From: Plasmodium relictum
Lineage: Eukaryota > Apicomplexa > Aconoidasida > Haemosporida > Plasmodiidae
Length of the DNA stretch: 64,000 nucleotides
Reading direction: 5' to 3'
Assembly: GCF_900005765.1 (NCBI RefSeq)
Contig: NC_041690.1
Span: 1,178,001-1,242,000, forward strand
The notes under the pieces were generated by a model. It made no database searches and was not told the DNA's origin. It saw only the letters and a program-made list of their open reading frames with translations. Shown here piece after piece: positions 49,400 to 59,669 of this stretch (positions are counted from its first letter, which is position 1; each line of letters begins with the position of its first letter). Made by a program: the position numbers and the translations under genes.

Positions 49400-51977
49400 A
49401 GTTATCATATAAATATATTTTATTATTATTATTTTTTCAAAATTTTGTTTTTTCTCATGATTATTCTACACAATCAAGTAAGGAAAATGATTTTTTTGTT
49501 GAAGCATATGAATTGCTTGATAGAGGAGAATACGAAAAATCCTTCTCAATTTTAAAAGATTGTGTTCACTATGATTTAAGGTAAATATATAAAAAAAAAA
49601 AATATATATAAGTAAATAATTAAAATAGTAAAGAAAAATGTACATAGTTTTAAAACAAAAAACAAATATAAAAATTGTTAATAGAAAATAAAAATTTAGC
49701 ATAAGAAACATATAAATATTTTTTTATAACAAAAAAAAAAAAAAAAAGTACGATTTTCCTAATAAATGTAGGATTTTATTTTATATATATTAATGATAAA
49801 AAAAATATTTTTTTTTGCATAGATGTTTAACACTTATAGGAAATTTCTATTATTTAGGACTAAAGCCTGTAGAGAGAGATGTGTGTAACGCTCTTTATAT
49901 ATGGAAGGTGTGTTCTGATTATGGTAGTTCAGATGCTCAATTCTATTTAGGTGTGATGTATTCAAATTATTTTTCTTTACCTAATTTATATTCTTATTAT
50001 GCAGAGGAACAGAAAATAGAAGATAATATTATTTTATTTAGAATATATCTGTTTTTAAAAGTAAAACATTTAGAAAAGGGCATAGCAGATTGCATATGGG
50101 GGAGAAAAGAAAAATATAAAGATGAAGATAAAGATAAAAAATTTCGAAGTGTTCCTGTAATAAGATTTACTGAAAATAATGAGTTAGTATTAAAAATAAA
50201 AAATATAAGATATAATATAGATGAGTTAGAACTTTATTTTAATAATTTAAATAATTTCCCAGATAAATATGATAAAGAAAAAGATGGAAATATAAATTAT
50301 AATTACACAAGAAATCATAATTTAAGCTTATTATACTTTTATAGTAGTAACTTAGCTAATCATCCAGGAAGCATTTTAGCACTTGGAATAAAACATATGA
50401 ATGGATATGGAGTAGAAAAAGATTGTGAAGCTGCTTCCAGGTATTATTTAAAATTAACAAATGATATATTTAATTCTGATGAGAAAACAGAATTTGAAAT
50501 AATTGATCTAATACGATTAAACATACCATATTATGATAAATATAGCATGAATAATAAAAAAATAAAAAGTATTGAACTATTACTAGAATCATCTTTGCAT
50601 AATAATCATAAAGTATTAACTATGATAGCTAGAAGGTATTTAATTGGAATAGATGGTGTAAAAAAAGATTATAAAAAAGCACATAATTATTTAATAAAGG
50701 CAGCAAAATATAAAAACTCAGAAGCTATATCTTTATTAGGATATATATATTTATTAGGGTTAGGAGTTAAAATTGATTACGATAAAGCAATTGAATATTT
50801 TATTGAAGGTAACAAATTGAATGATTCTTTAAGTTATAATGGATTGGGTTATATGCATTTTTTTGGTTTAGGTAATTTTAAAAAAAATACAAATTTAGCT
50901 TTTTATTACTTTGAATTAGCAGCAAAGGGAAATTTATCGTCAGCTCAATTTAATTTAGCTTGTATGTATTTAAGTGGAGTTGGCACATCTCAGTCTTTTC
51001 AAAGTGCATTTTACTGGTTTTATAAATCTTTAAATAATGGAAATTTGTTAGCTGCATACGTTATTGGGTTTATGCATTATAATGGAATCATAACATCAAG
51101 AAATTGTAAATTAGCTTTATCTTTATTATCTAAGGTAGCAGAAAATAATCCTTTTATTATAAGTACAACTAATAAAATTATAAGATACACAGAAAAAGGA
51201 AGAAATAAAGAAGCATTATTTTTAATGGCATTATTAGCAGAAACTGGATGTTTGCAATCACAGATCAATTTATCATATAAAATTATAAATTCGGAATTCT
51301 CCCTATTCTTACCTTCAGATCCTAATTCGAAAAAAATTTATGCTAGTAGGTATTTAGCCATGGCATCTGAACGTAATGATTTTAAATCATTATACATACT
51401 AGGTGATTATGCTTATAAAGGATATGGTATATATGTTCATTTATTACCCAAGAATAATTTACCTATTAATCCATTATATGATTTAAATGATAATAAGTAT
51501 TTATACAAAAAGAACAAAAGAAAGAAGGTAACTGATAATAATAAGAAGAACAACAGCACTTTAAACAATAAAAATATACTAACAAACTCTAACGAAATAA
51601 TATCTACTGATTTTATTGATGAACAAGGTATTGTTTTTAATAATAAATGGAGATTTAATTATTCATTCAAGTTTTTTTTTAATAAAATAGATTATGAGTT
51701 AGCTTATCATCATTATAAAAGTATTATATCATTTTATCCTAATAATATATATGTTATTCAAATTATTTCAAAAGCTTGTTATAACTTAGGATATATGCAT
51801 TATTATGGAATTGGAGTACCAAAAAATATCGAAAAATCTTTGGCTTATTTTAATTCATCTATTAAAGTTTACCCATCATATAAAGTTCCATCAGTGTTAT
51901 TTGTTTTGTATATAAAATTTAATAAATATATACATAACTTAAAAAAAAAAATTAGAAATTTTTTTAACTTTTTATAA
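49375..51977 (+). CDS. HRD3: HRD3/SEL1L-like ERAD protein with SEL1 repeats
   Basis: Two exons, 49375-49580 and 49823-51977, are joined in phase 2, giving 786 residues. The frame begins upstream without ATG; ATG 49375 gives MYNTFRYLKLSYKYILLLLF, a signal peptide ending near residue 27. The lumenal part is a series of SEL1/TPR-like repeats with the typical A-x2-LGxxYxxGxGV pattern: ILALGIKHMNGYGVEKDCEA, ISLLGYIYLLGLGVKIDYDK, YNGLGYMHFFGLGN, FNLACMYLSGVGTSQSFQSA, AYVIGFMHYNGI and LGYMHYYGIGVPKNIEKSLA. HRD3/SEL1L recruits misfolded ER proteins to the HRD1 ubiquitin ligase. No strong C-terminal membrane helix is visible, unlike yeast Hrd3, so anchoring is unclear. An Asn/Lys insert lies at about 610-645. 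Position fits the P. falciparum gene annotated HRD3. Confidence 0.85.
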
Positions 51978-52308
51978 ATTTTTTATTCAGTTGATTTTTT
52001 TTTTTTTTTTTCCCTTTTACAAAATTTTCCATATTTTTATAAGAATACATATTATAACAAAAGTTTGCATCTTATTTTTCATTTGTTAAAGGAAAAAAAA
52101 AATAGTATTAGTGATTGGAAGAATATAATAAACAAAAGAACGGTAAAAAAGAGTTATTTTTATGTGTAATGAATTTTTAATATATACATATAAATTGAAA
52201 TTAATACTTCATTCTTAAAGCTTATCTTTTCATTATTTATATTTAGAAGTATATAGTATAAATAAAAAAAAAGAATTATAATTTTTATTATAATATTCTA
52301 ATAAATAA

Positions 52309-52332
52309 TTTTTTTTTTCCCCCCCCTCCCCC
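52309..52332. repeat. Polypyrimidine tract with poly-C (T10 C8 T C5)
   Basis: Ten T are followed by eight C, one T and five C. C-runs of this length are exceptional in such AT-rich DNA. It lies about 340 bases downstream of the HRD3 stop. Confidence 0.9.
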
Positions 52333-54552
52333 ATAGATTTATTGTAATTTTATTTATTCTTTATTATATTCTATATTATTTTAATTTACCTCATTGTATT
52401 TTTTATTTTATTTCTTATTTTCTTTATATAAAAATTATATTTTTTTAAATTTAAAAGACAAAATTTTTTTTTTCTTCTGATATATCAATTTGTCATATAA
52501 TTTTTTATTAATATGGTTAAACCTTCTCATTAAATTTATAATATTTAAAATTATATGTATTATTTTCCTTCAAAACTAATATAAAATAAAAAAAAAGTTC
52601 AAAATTAATTAAAAAAAATAAATCTCATTTCAAAAATGATTTCAAAAGTTTTTGCAAATAATAAATGAGCTTATATTAAAAAAAGATTTAACATAAATAG
52701 TTTAAAGATCTCATAAACAGTATAACTTTAAAAAAAAAAGAATATATTAATAAGATAGTGAAATAATATCTAAGCTAATTTTAAGTTTAAAAAAAAAAGT
52801 TTATATATCATTATTATCAAAATATAAACAGTTATACTAGTAATTTTAGTTGAATCATTGGTCTCTTCTGTTAATATTTTGCCTTACTAAACGAATTTCT
52901 TTATTATTATATATAATACTGAGCAACTAAATTTTATTTTAAAAAAATTTAATGGTAGTAGTTATTTTTTGTATTAAAAATTTTTTAAACTTTTGTTTTA
53001 TTAAATAATTTTCAAAAAGTTAATTTATGGAAAATTGTAAGATTTTAATGAAAAAAAAAAAAAATAATATTTTTAATTTCTTTATAATTTAATGTTTTAT
53101 TTTTATAAGACAGTTCTGTTAATAACCCTTATATTACTAATTTTATATTTCTTTTTTGTTTTTTATTTTATTACTTTAAATAACTAAAAGTGAGTAGATT
53201 AATGAAATGCTATTAATATATTATTTAAAAAAATTAGAATATATATTATTTTTTAATATTTATCATAAAGAATCAAGATTTTAATTTTTTTATAATTTTC
53301 TAACAGTAGCATTAAAAAGAAAAAATATATTTTTTTTTTTTTTTTTGTGATTAATTTTTAAGCAGTTTTTATTTTTATAAGAAATTAGTAATAGGTATAT
53401 ATATATATATGCTACACTTTATGAATACTACACTCGACTACTAATAAATTATGAATAAAATAAAATTAGTTTAAATATATGAGTTTTTAATTTGAATTTG
53501 AATATTTATTTTTCTCTATTTTGATTAATCTTTTGTTAATCTCTATTTCTATTAATGTTTATCCATTATTTTAGTTAATTTTTACATAATTTTTTTTTTC
53601 ACCTGTTCTTGGAAAAATTTTCGAAAATCATTTTATTAGAAATTATTTATTTAAATTCACATAAATTTAACTCGAAAACTCTGAAAAATAGAAAAATGAC
53701 AATCACATGAATATATATTATTGTGGTTTAAAAAAAAAAAAAAAATAATAAATATTAAGTTATTTTTTTAATTTTTATTATATTTACAAATGAAAACATT
53801 TTTTGACGAAAATAGCATATTTATTTTAGAACTAGAAATGTAAAAATAAGGAATACATAAATTTTAATTTCTTTTTTTTTTTTTAATATTTATTATCTTT
53901 AAATATAATTAAATAGAAAAATCTTTAAAAAAAATAAGCTTTAAGTTTTATAAAACTATGAGATGATTATAGTAGTATTCATAATAATTTAGAAATTTAT
54001 ATGCATTTAACTGTTAAATTTAGTTCAATTATTTTTTTTACTTAATCATTATTTATTTTTTTTTTTTATGTGTAGAATAGTTGTAGATAATATTAAATAA
54101 ATATTGTCTTGAGAATGTATTAGAATTTTTTTGAAGGTACTATCTACAATTCCTATTATATATAATTATTTATTTGTATATTTATATAATTTATATACAT
54201 ATATATATTTATTTTATTTATATAATTTATTTATATAGTCTCTTTATATATTTATTAATTTATTTATTTTTAACTATGAATATTATTATAATTAACATTT
54301 TCATATGAATTAGATACTAGATATGATAAACTAAATCTTTTTTTTTTTATTATATGCACACAGTATTACATATATTTCAATTATTAAAACATCTTTATAT
54401 TTATGTGTATGCATATCTCTAGCATATATATGTATATATAAGGGAATATATATAAATAAAAAAAATTATTTTTTTTAATCATAAAAAATTTAATATATAA
54501 AAAAAAACTTGTTTAGGTAACATAAAATAATAAAGACATTTATAAAATAAAA

Positions 54553-54553
<1 letters not shown>

Positions 54554-54632
<79 letters not shown>
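54554..54632. repeat. 79-base poly-A run
   Basis: A homopolymer of 79 A, the longest in the window. Its exact length is prone to assembly error. Confidence 0.9.
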
Positions 54633-54634
<2 letters not shown>

Positions 54635-54657
54635 ATAAAATAAAAAATAAAACAAAA

Positions 54658-54697
54658 CGTAACGAAACGAAGCGAAACGAAACGAAACGAAACGAAA
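54658..54697. repeat. CGAAA pentanucleotide minisatellite, eight units
   Basis: The units are CGTAA, CGAAA, CGAAG, then five CGAAA. They directly follow the poly-A run, about 220 bases upstream of the ubinuclein-like start codon. Confidence 0.9.
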
Positions 54698-54905
54698 ATA
54701 AAATAAAAAAAAAAAAGTAAAAATTAAATTAAAAAAAAAAGAAATCCAGATTCATTTATAAAAGAATGAAGATCTATTAAGAGCAATAACGCATTTTATA
54801 AAATAATTATCTTTCTGAATTTTTTAATTATTTGTTGCAAAAAAAAAATAGGTCTTATTACCTATTAATTAAAAAAAAAAATTTTTTTTTCTTCACATAT
54901 TTATA

Positions 54906-54929
54906 ATGAAACTCAATGGAAACTATTGA
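54906..54929 (+). promoter_or_regulatory. Seven-codon upstream ORF overlapping the ubinuclein-like start
   Basis: ATG AAA CTC AAT GGA AAC TAT TGA begins ten bases before the main ATG (54916) and ends inside the gene in another frame. The role is inferred from position. Confidence 0.4.
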
Positions 54930-57900
54930 AAAAAATAAAAACTTCGATTATGAAACAGATGCTTTTTATAAAAATGATAACAGAAATGAAGCTGAAATAG
55001 AAGTTTATCAAATTAATGAGGAGAAAAAGGAAGTTGATCTAAATAATTTTCAAAATGAAGAAAATCGAAATGATAATGAAATAAATAATTATAATATAAG
55101 TATAAACAAAAATGAAATGAATTTAAACGGTTTTCATAGCAATGAAATAAAAACACATCTTGAAACTGAAAAAGAAGAAAAAAAAAATTTTTTGAATGAA
55201 AATAAAAGTAATTATGAAACAGAAGAAGAAAATTTAAATGACGATGCAAACTTAACTGATGAAGGAGAAGAAGTAGAAGAAGAAAATATTGTTGAGAAAG
55301 ATTTAATACTTCAAAGATATAAGCATGGGATTAATATACATATAAATTATGATGATATAAAAAAAAGTAAAGTTATTGATTTTTATTCTGAATGTTTAAA
55401 TAAATATAAAAATGAAAGTAGTTTTATATATTATCAGAATTATAATAGCAATAATAAAGTAAAAGCGGATGATAATATAGATCTAGATCCCATAAATAAT
55501 GTAAACTTAATAAATGAAAATACAGAAAACTTAAATAATTTATCCAATTCAAATGATAAATGTTTAATTATGAAAAGTAAAAATGTTCCTAAAAATGCAA
55601 ATGTCACTACTATTAATGAAGAATTCAAAAACTTTAATCTTCAAAAAAAAAAACAAGAATCATTAGATCCTTTATTAAAATGTATAAATTCTTTATCAGA
55701 TAGAATTAACTTACAACATTTAGTAGGAGATCCAACTACTTATTTTAAAATTGGGGGAGGTGATATGTTTTATGATATAAATGATCCATTTTTAGATGAT
55801 GAAGAAATGTATAAAGAATTAAACAAAACTAAAAATGAAATTATTTTAACTAGACAAATAGAAGATGAATATAGTATATGGAGTGCTGACATATCTGATG
55901 ATTATATGGAAATAAACCCAGATTTTTTTTTTTCATTTTATAATTCAAGATGTAAATATAATTTCTCAAGTGATGAAGAAAATGAAAAAAAAAAAAATTT
56001 TAAAAATAATAATAAAAATATAGAAGAACATGAAAAGGAAAAATACAAGAAAGATTTAAAAAAGAAAGAGAAAAAAAATGAAAATGAAAGTATAAATATT
56101 ATTGAAAATATACACATTAATGATAAGAATTCAGTTACTTCTTTATTATCTTTGTCCATTTCTTCTAATGAAAGCATAATTGAGTTAAATCAACTGAATG
56201 TTGATTTTAATTATGAACAAAATTCTAATGGCATTATTATTTATTCAAGCGATGGGGATATAGATCTTTCTTCTGATGATAATGAAAATAAAAGTAAAAC
56301 TGAAGAATCTGAAACGTCTGAAGAAGATATTATATTTAACCCTTTTGCTTGGAAGAAATTTCAAAAACATATTCCCCCTGAATTTATTGGTTCTTTTGAA
56401 AAATTAGAAAAAGAATTAGATGCATTGCCTCTTGAAGTAAATACTTCAGATATACAAAACATAATAAAAAGAAGTGTTTGCAGTATATTTTCTCAAGTTG
56501 TAGAAAAATATACGAATACATTAAACCATTTTGATAAAGAATTAAATGACTTAATTGAAATAGATGTAAAACTTCTAAGATGGCTTACTACTATTATGAC
56601 TAAAATGTCTAATTCTCTAAATGATATAGATATATATAGAATATGGTTTGAGAATATTTTTTTTTATAATACTAAGGTATTTATAACTTATGAAAAAGAA
56701 TTTATTAAAAAACTAAAAAATTCTCAAATTTTTGAAAAAAATAATGTAGCTCATTTAAATAATATTTTAAAGGATATTTTGCTATGGAAATGTTATCAAG
56801 AAAATAAAGAAAAAATAAGTAAAGAAAATGTAGATAGTAATTGTCATGAAAATAACAGTAATAATATTAATAATAACAATAATAATAGTAGTAGTAATTA
56901 TAATGATAATAGAAATGACAGTAATAACAATAATGATAATAACAATGAGTGTAATAATAATTCGGAAAATAGTAGTCTAGAACAAAATCGTAGTAATAAT
57001 GAAAACAGCAATATAAATAAAAGTACGTTAATTATTGAAAATTTTAATAAAAATAGTGATAACAATGATAACGGTAATAATATGAGTATAAAAAATAATT
57101 GTAATCTTTCTACACAAATTAATGACAATTGTAGTAATGAATTAAATAAAAAGGATAAAAAGGAAGATAATTATTTTAATATCAAAAAAACAGTTACATG
57201 TAATAATGGAAATGTAGACGTTTATATCAACAAGAATAATAAGGATAATTTTAATGAGATAGATTTAAAAAACACTTGTAACAATAATTTTATTGATAAT
57301 AATTTAAAAAAGGAAAGTCTAGATGAAAATGAAAAAAATAAACTTTTGAATGTAAAAAGTGAATCAGATAATAATGATAGTAATTCATTACACTTTTCAA
57401 ACCGCAGTACAATTGCACAAATATATGAGGATAAAGTGAATTCTGAAAATTATATGTTTTTAAATAATAATTTCTTAAAAACTCAATATAATAAAAAAAA
57501 TGTAGAAGAAGATGCTTATTTTGATCTTAATAATAAGAAAAATAGAAATATAGTAGATCATAATTTAAATGAAGAAAAATTAAAATGTATAGATAAATGT
57601 ATTAAGGAAAATAAAATAAATGATATAGATAAAAGCAAGTACACTAATAAAAACAATGAAAATAAGGAATATGATGAGGAATCAAACATAGTATATAAAA
57701 TGAATATGGATAACCATATAATAGAAGATAATAAATCGCTAGAAAAGTATTTTAAAAGTTTTTCAGATATCTCATACGATATGCTAAATTATGTAAAAAT
57801 ATTTATTAAACAAAAATGCTTATTAAAAGATATGATTTCAGCAGGTTTCGAAGCACTTGTAGATAGGCAAAATAAGCATTTTATGAAAACTCCGTATATG

Positions 57901-58923
57901 ACACTATCAGAAATATTAACTAACTTATTTAATTTTAGATATAAAACAAATATAACAATTAATGCAGATTATATTGAAGGGTTATTAAATTTTTATCAAG
58001 ATAAATATAAAATAGATGTATCATATGATAAAGGAAAAAATAAAAAAGTATTTTTGTTTGATACTAATGAAATGAATAAAGTCAACAATGTATATTATAA
58101 AAATATAAATAAAAAATTATTCAAAGAAAAATCTTTATCTAATGATAATAATAATTGCAGAGAAGAAAATAAAATAAAGGGAAGTAGAAATGAAGAAGAA
58201 AAAAATTCTATTAAAAAAAAAAATAATAATAGTATTAATAATAACAATGACGTTCAACTTAAAAAAGATAATAGTGCAACTAATAAAAAACATACATTAA
58301 TTAAAAACGAAAGTAAATCATTAAATAAAAAGAAACTAACTGAGTCTATTAAAAATTGCAATATTAAAGAAATTAATTCTTCTTCAATAAAAAAGAAAAA
58401 TAATAAAAGTTTATCTAACGAAGTAACAAAAAGAAATTCTGATAAAAAAAAAAATAATAAAACGGAAAAGAAATTAACTGATCATATAGTTATTTGTTTA
58501 GAAAATGAAGACAAGATAAATTCACCAGACAAAATAAAACAAAATAAAAATAATAAGAAAAATAAAATTGAAAGTAATAATGTGAAAACGGATACAGAAA
58601 ATATAAAAAAAAAGAAAAGTAATAATAATATTAATAATAGTACTTACAATCAAAAGAATAAGAAAAATGAAAATAACATTTTAATTATAATGGATGAACA
58701 TAAAAATTTAAATTCTAATAATATCTTAAATGAAAAAATGAATATATATAAAAAAAGAAAACTCAAAAACGACTTTCAAATGAGTAAGAAAAACACAAGC
58801 ACAAGTCTATTAAAAAATAATAAACTTAATGAAAAAATAAAAGGAAAAACAACCGATTCCAATGAAAAGCAAGGAATGAATAATTATATAAATATAGAAA
58901 CATCTGATGATAATAATCATTAA
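54916..58923 (+). CDS. Ubinuclein/HPC2-like subunit of the HIRA histone chaperone
   Basis: Single exon, 1335 residues. At 284-302 the sequence MFYDINDPFLDDEEMYKEL matches the HPC2-related domain (YDxxDPFIDDSE) by which ubinuclein and yeast Hpc2 bind H3.3-H4. A compact block follows to about 345 (IEDEYSIWSADISDDYME). A second ordered block at about 476-633 (WKKFQKHIPPEFIGSFEKLE ... LLRWLTTIMTKMSNSLND) resembles the ubinuclein middle domain. Residues about 640-760 are Asn/Ser repeats. A third helical block lies at about 949-1060 (MLNYVKIFIKQKCLLKDMIS). The basic tail is Lys/Asn-rich. HIRA-type complexes deposit histone H3.3 independently of replication. The HPC2 motif is the main evidence; the rest is consistent. 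Length is similar to human UBN1 (about 1130). Confidence 0.82.
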   Translation: METIEKNKNFDYETDAFYKNDNRNEAEIEVYQINEEKKEVDLNNFQNEENRNDNEINNYNISINKNEMNLNGFHSNEIKTHLETEKEEKKNFLNENKSNYETEEENLNDDANLTDEGEEVEEENIVEKDLILQRYKHGINIHINYDDIKKSKVIDFYSECLNKYKNESSFIYYQNYNSNNKVKADDNIDLDPINNVNLINENTENLNNLSNSNDKCLIMKSKNVPKNANVTTINEEFKNFNLQKKKQESLDPLLKCINSLSDRINLQHLVGDPTTYFKIGGGDMFYDINDPFLDDEEMYKELNKTKNEIILTRQIEDEYSIWSADISDDYMEINPDFFFSFYNSRCKYNFSSDEENEKKKNFKNNNKNIEEHEKEKYKKDLKKKEKKNENESINIIENIHINDKNSVTSLLSLSISSNESIIELNQLNVDFNYEQNSNGIIIYSSDGDIDLSSDDNENKSKTEESETSEEDIIFNPFAWKKFQKHIPPEFIGSFEKLEKELDALPLEVNTSDIQNIIKRSVCSIFSQVVEKYTNTLNHFDKELNDLIEIDVKLLRWLTTIMTKMSNSLNDIDIYRIWFENIFFYNTKVFITYEKEFIKKLKNSQIFEKNNVAHLNNILKDILLWKCYQENKEKISKENVDSNCHENNSNNINNNNNNSSSNYNDNRNDSNNNNDNNNECNNNSENSSLEQNRSNNENSNINKSTLIIENFNKNSDNNDNGNNMSIKNNCNLSTQINDNCSNELNKKDKKEDNYFNIKKTVTCNNGNVDVYINKNNKDNFNEIDLKNTCNNNFIDNNLKKESLDENEKNKLLNVKSESDNNDSNSLHFSNRSTIAQIYEDKVNSENYMFLNNNFLKTQYNKKNVEEDAYFDLNNKKNRNIVDHNLNEEKLKCIDKCIKENKINDIDKSKYTNKNNENKEYDEESNIVYKMNMDNHIIEDNKSLEKYFKSFSDISYDMLNYVKIFIKQKCLLKDMISAGFEALVDRQNKHFMKTPYMTLSEILTNLFNFRYKTNITINADYIEGLLNFYQDKYKIDVSYDKGKNKKVFLFDTNEMNKVNNVYYKNINKKLFKEKSLSNDNNNCREENKIKGSRNEEEKNSIKKKNNNSINNNNDVQLKKDNSATNKKHTLIKNESKSLNKKKLTESIKNCNIKEINSSSIKKKNNKSLSNEVTKRNSDKKKNNKTEKKLTDHIVICLENEDKINSPDKIKQNKNNKKNKIESNNVKTDTENIKKKKSNNNINNSTYNQKNKKNENNILIIMDEHKNLNSNNILNEKMNIYKKRKLKNDFQMSKKNTSTSLLKNNKLNEKIKGKTTDSNEKQGMNNYINIETSDDNNH

Positions 58924-59669
58924 AATTTTAATGAAAGAAAGAGATTTTAAGGAAAATAATATATCGTATTAATCCTTAAAAGCATATGATGAGATGCAAG
59001 TGAAATACTCTTATTTAATAAAAAATAAAATAAAATAAAATAATATTTAAAAAAATTTTTTTTTTTAAGGCCTATATATTATTCTTTAAATTTCATGCAT
59101 ATACTGTATATATTTTCATTATTGTATGTTAATTTTTTTTTATTCTCTCTTTTTTTTTTGTTTGTATATATGTCTCAATAAAACATATATATAATATTTA
59201 ATAATATATAAAAAAAAAATTTTTAAAGTATTAATATTTGCTATTTTTTTTTATTAGTTTAACTTTTGATTAAATAATGATTTTGTTTGTGCATATTACT
59301 TATTTAAAATATATTTTTCCATTTTTTCTTTTTTTTTCTTTATAGTAAAAAATAACGTTTAATTATAAAAATAAGCACATTATTATTATATAATATGTAA
59401 ATGAATAAACAAAAAAAAAGATAAATTATTTAAACTATAATGCACTATATAAAATAATTATTATGATTTTTTAAAAAGAAAATACTTAAAAATTTATTTA
59501 TTTTAAAAGAAAATTAATTAAAATACTATAATTATTTTATCGTCTATATTTTCAATTTAATATAAAAAATTGAAAATTTATATAATAATGATATGCCTAG
59601 AAAAGAAAAAATCATTTGAATATAGTAATGCTAATTTTTTTTTTTTTTCTACATAAGCAATACCTAATA
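58924..59669. other. Intergenic region upstream of the condensin-II G2-like gene
   Basis: 3' region of the ubinuclein-like gene and promoter of the next gene. AT-rich with T-runs. No gene is seen. Confidence 0.65.

Larger units (their letters stand above)
51978..54915. other. 2.9 kb intergenic region upstream of the ubinuclein-like gene
   Basis: It holds a rare poly-C tract at 52319-52332, a 79-base poly-A run and a CGAAA minisatellite (both upstream of the ubinuclein start), and many T-runs. No protein gene or RNA gene could be supported. Confidence 0.65.
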
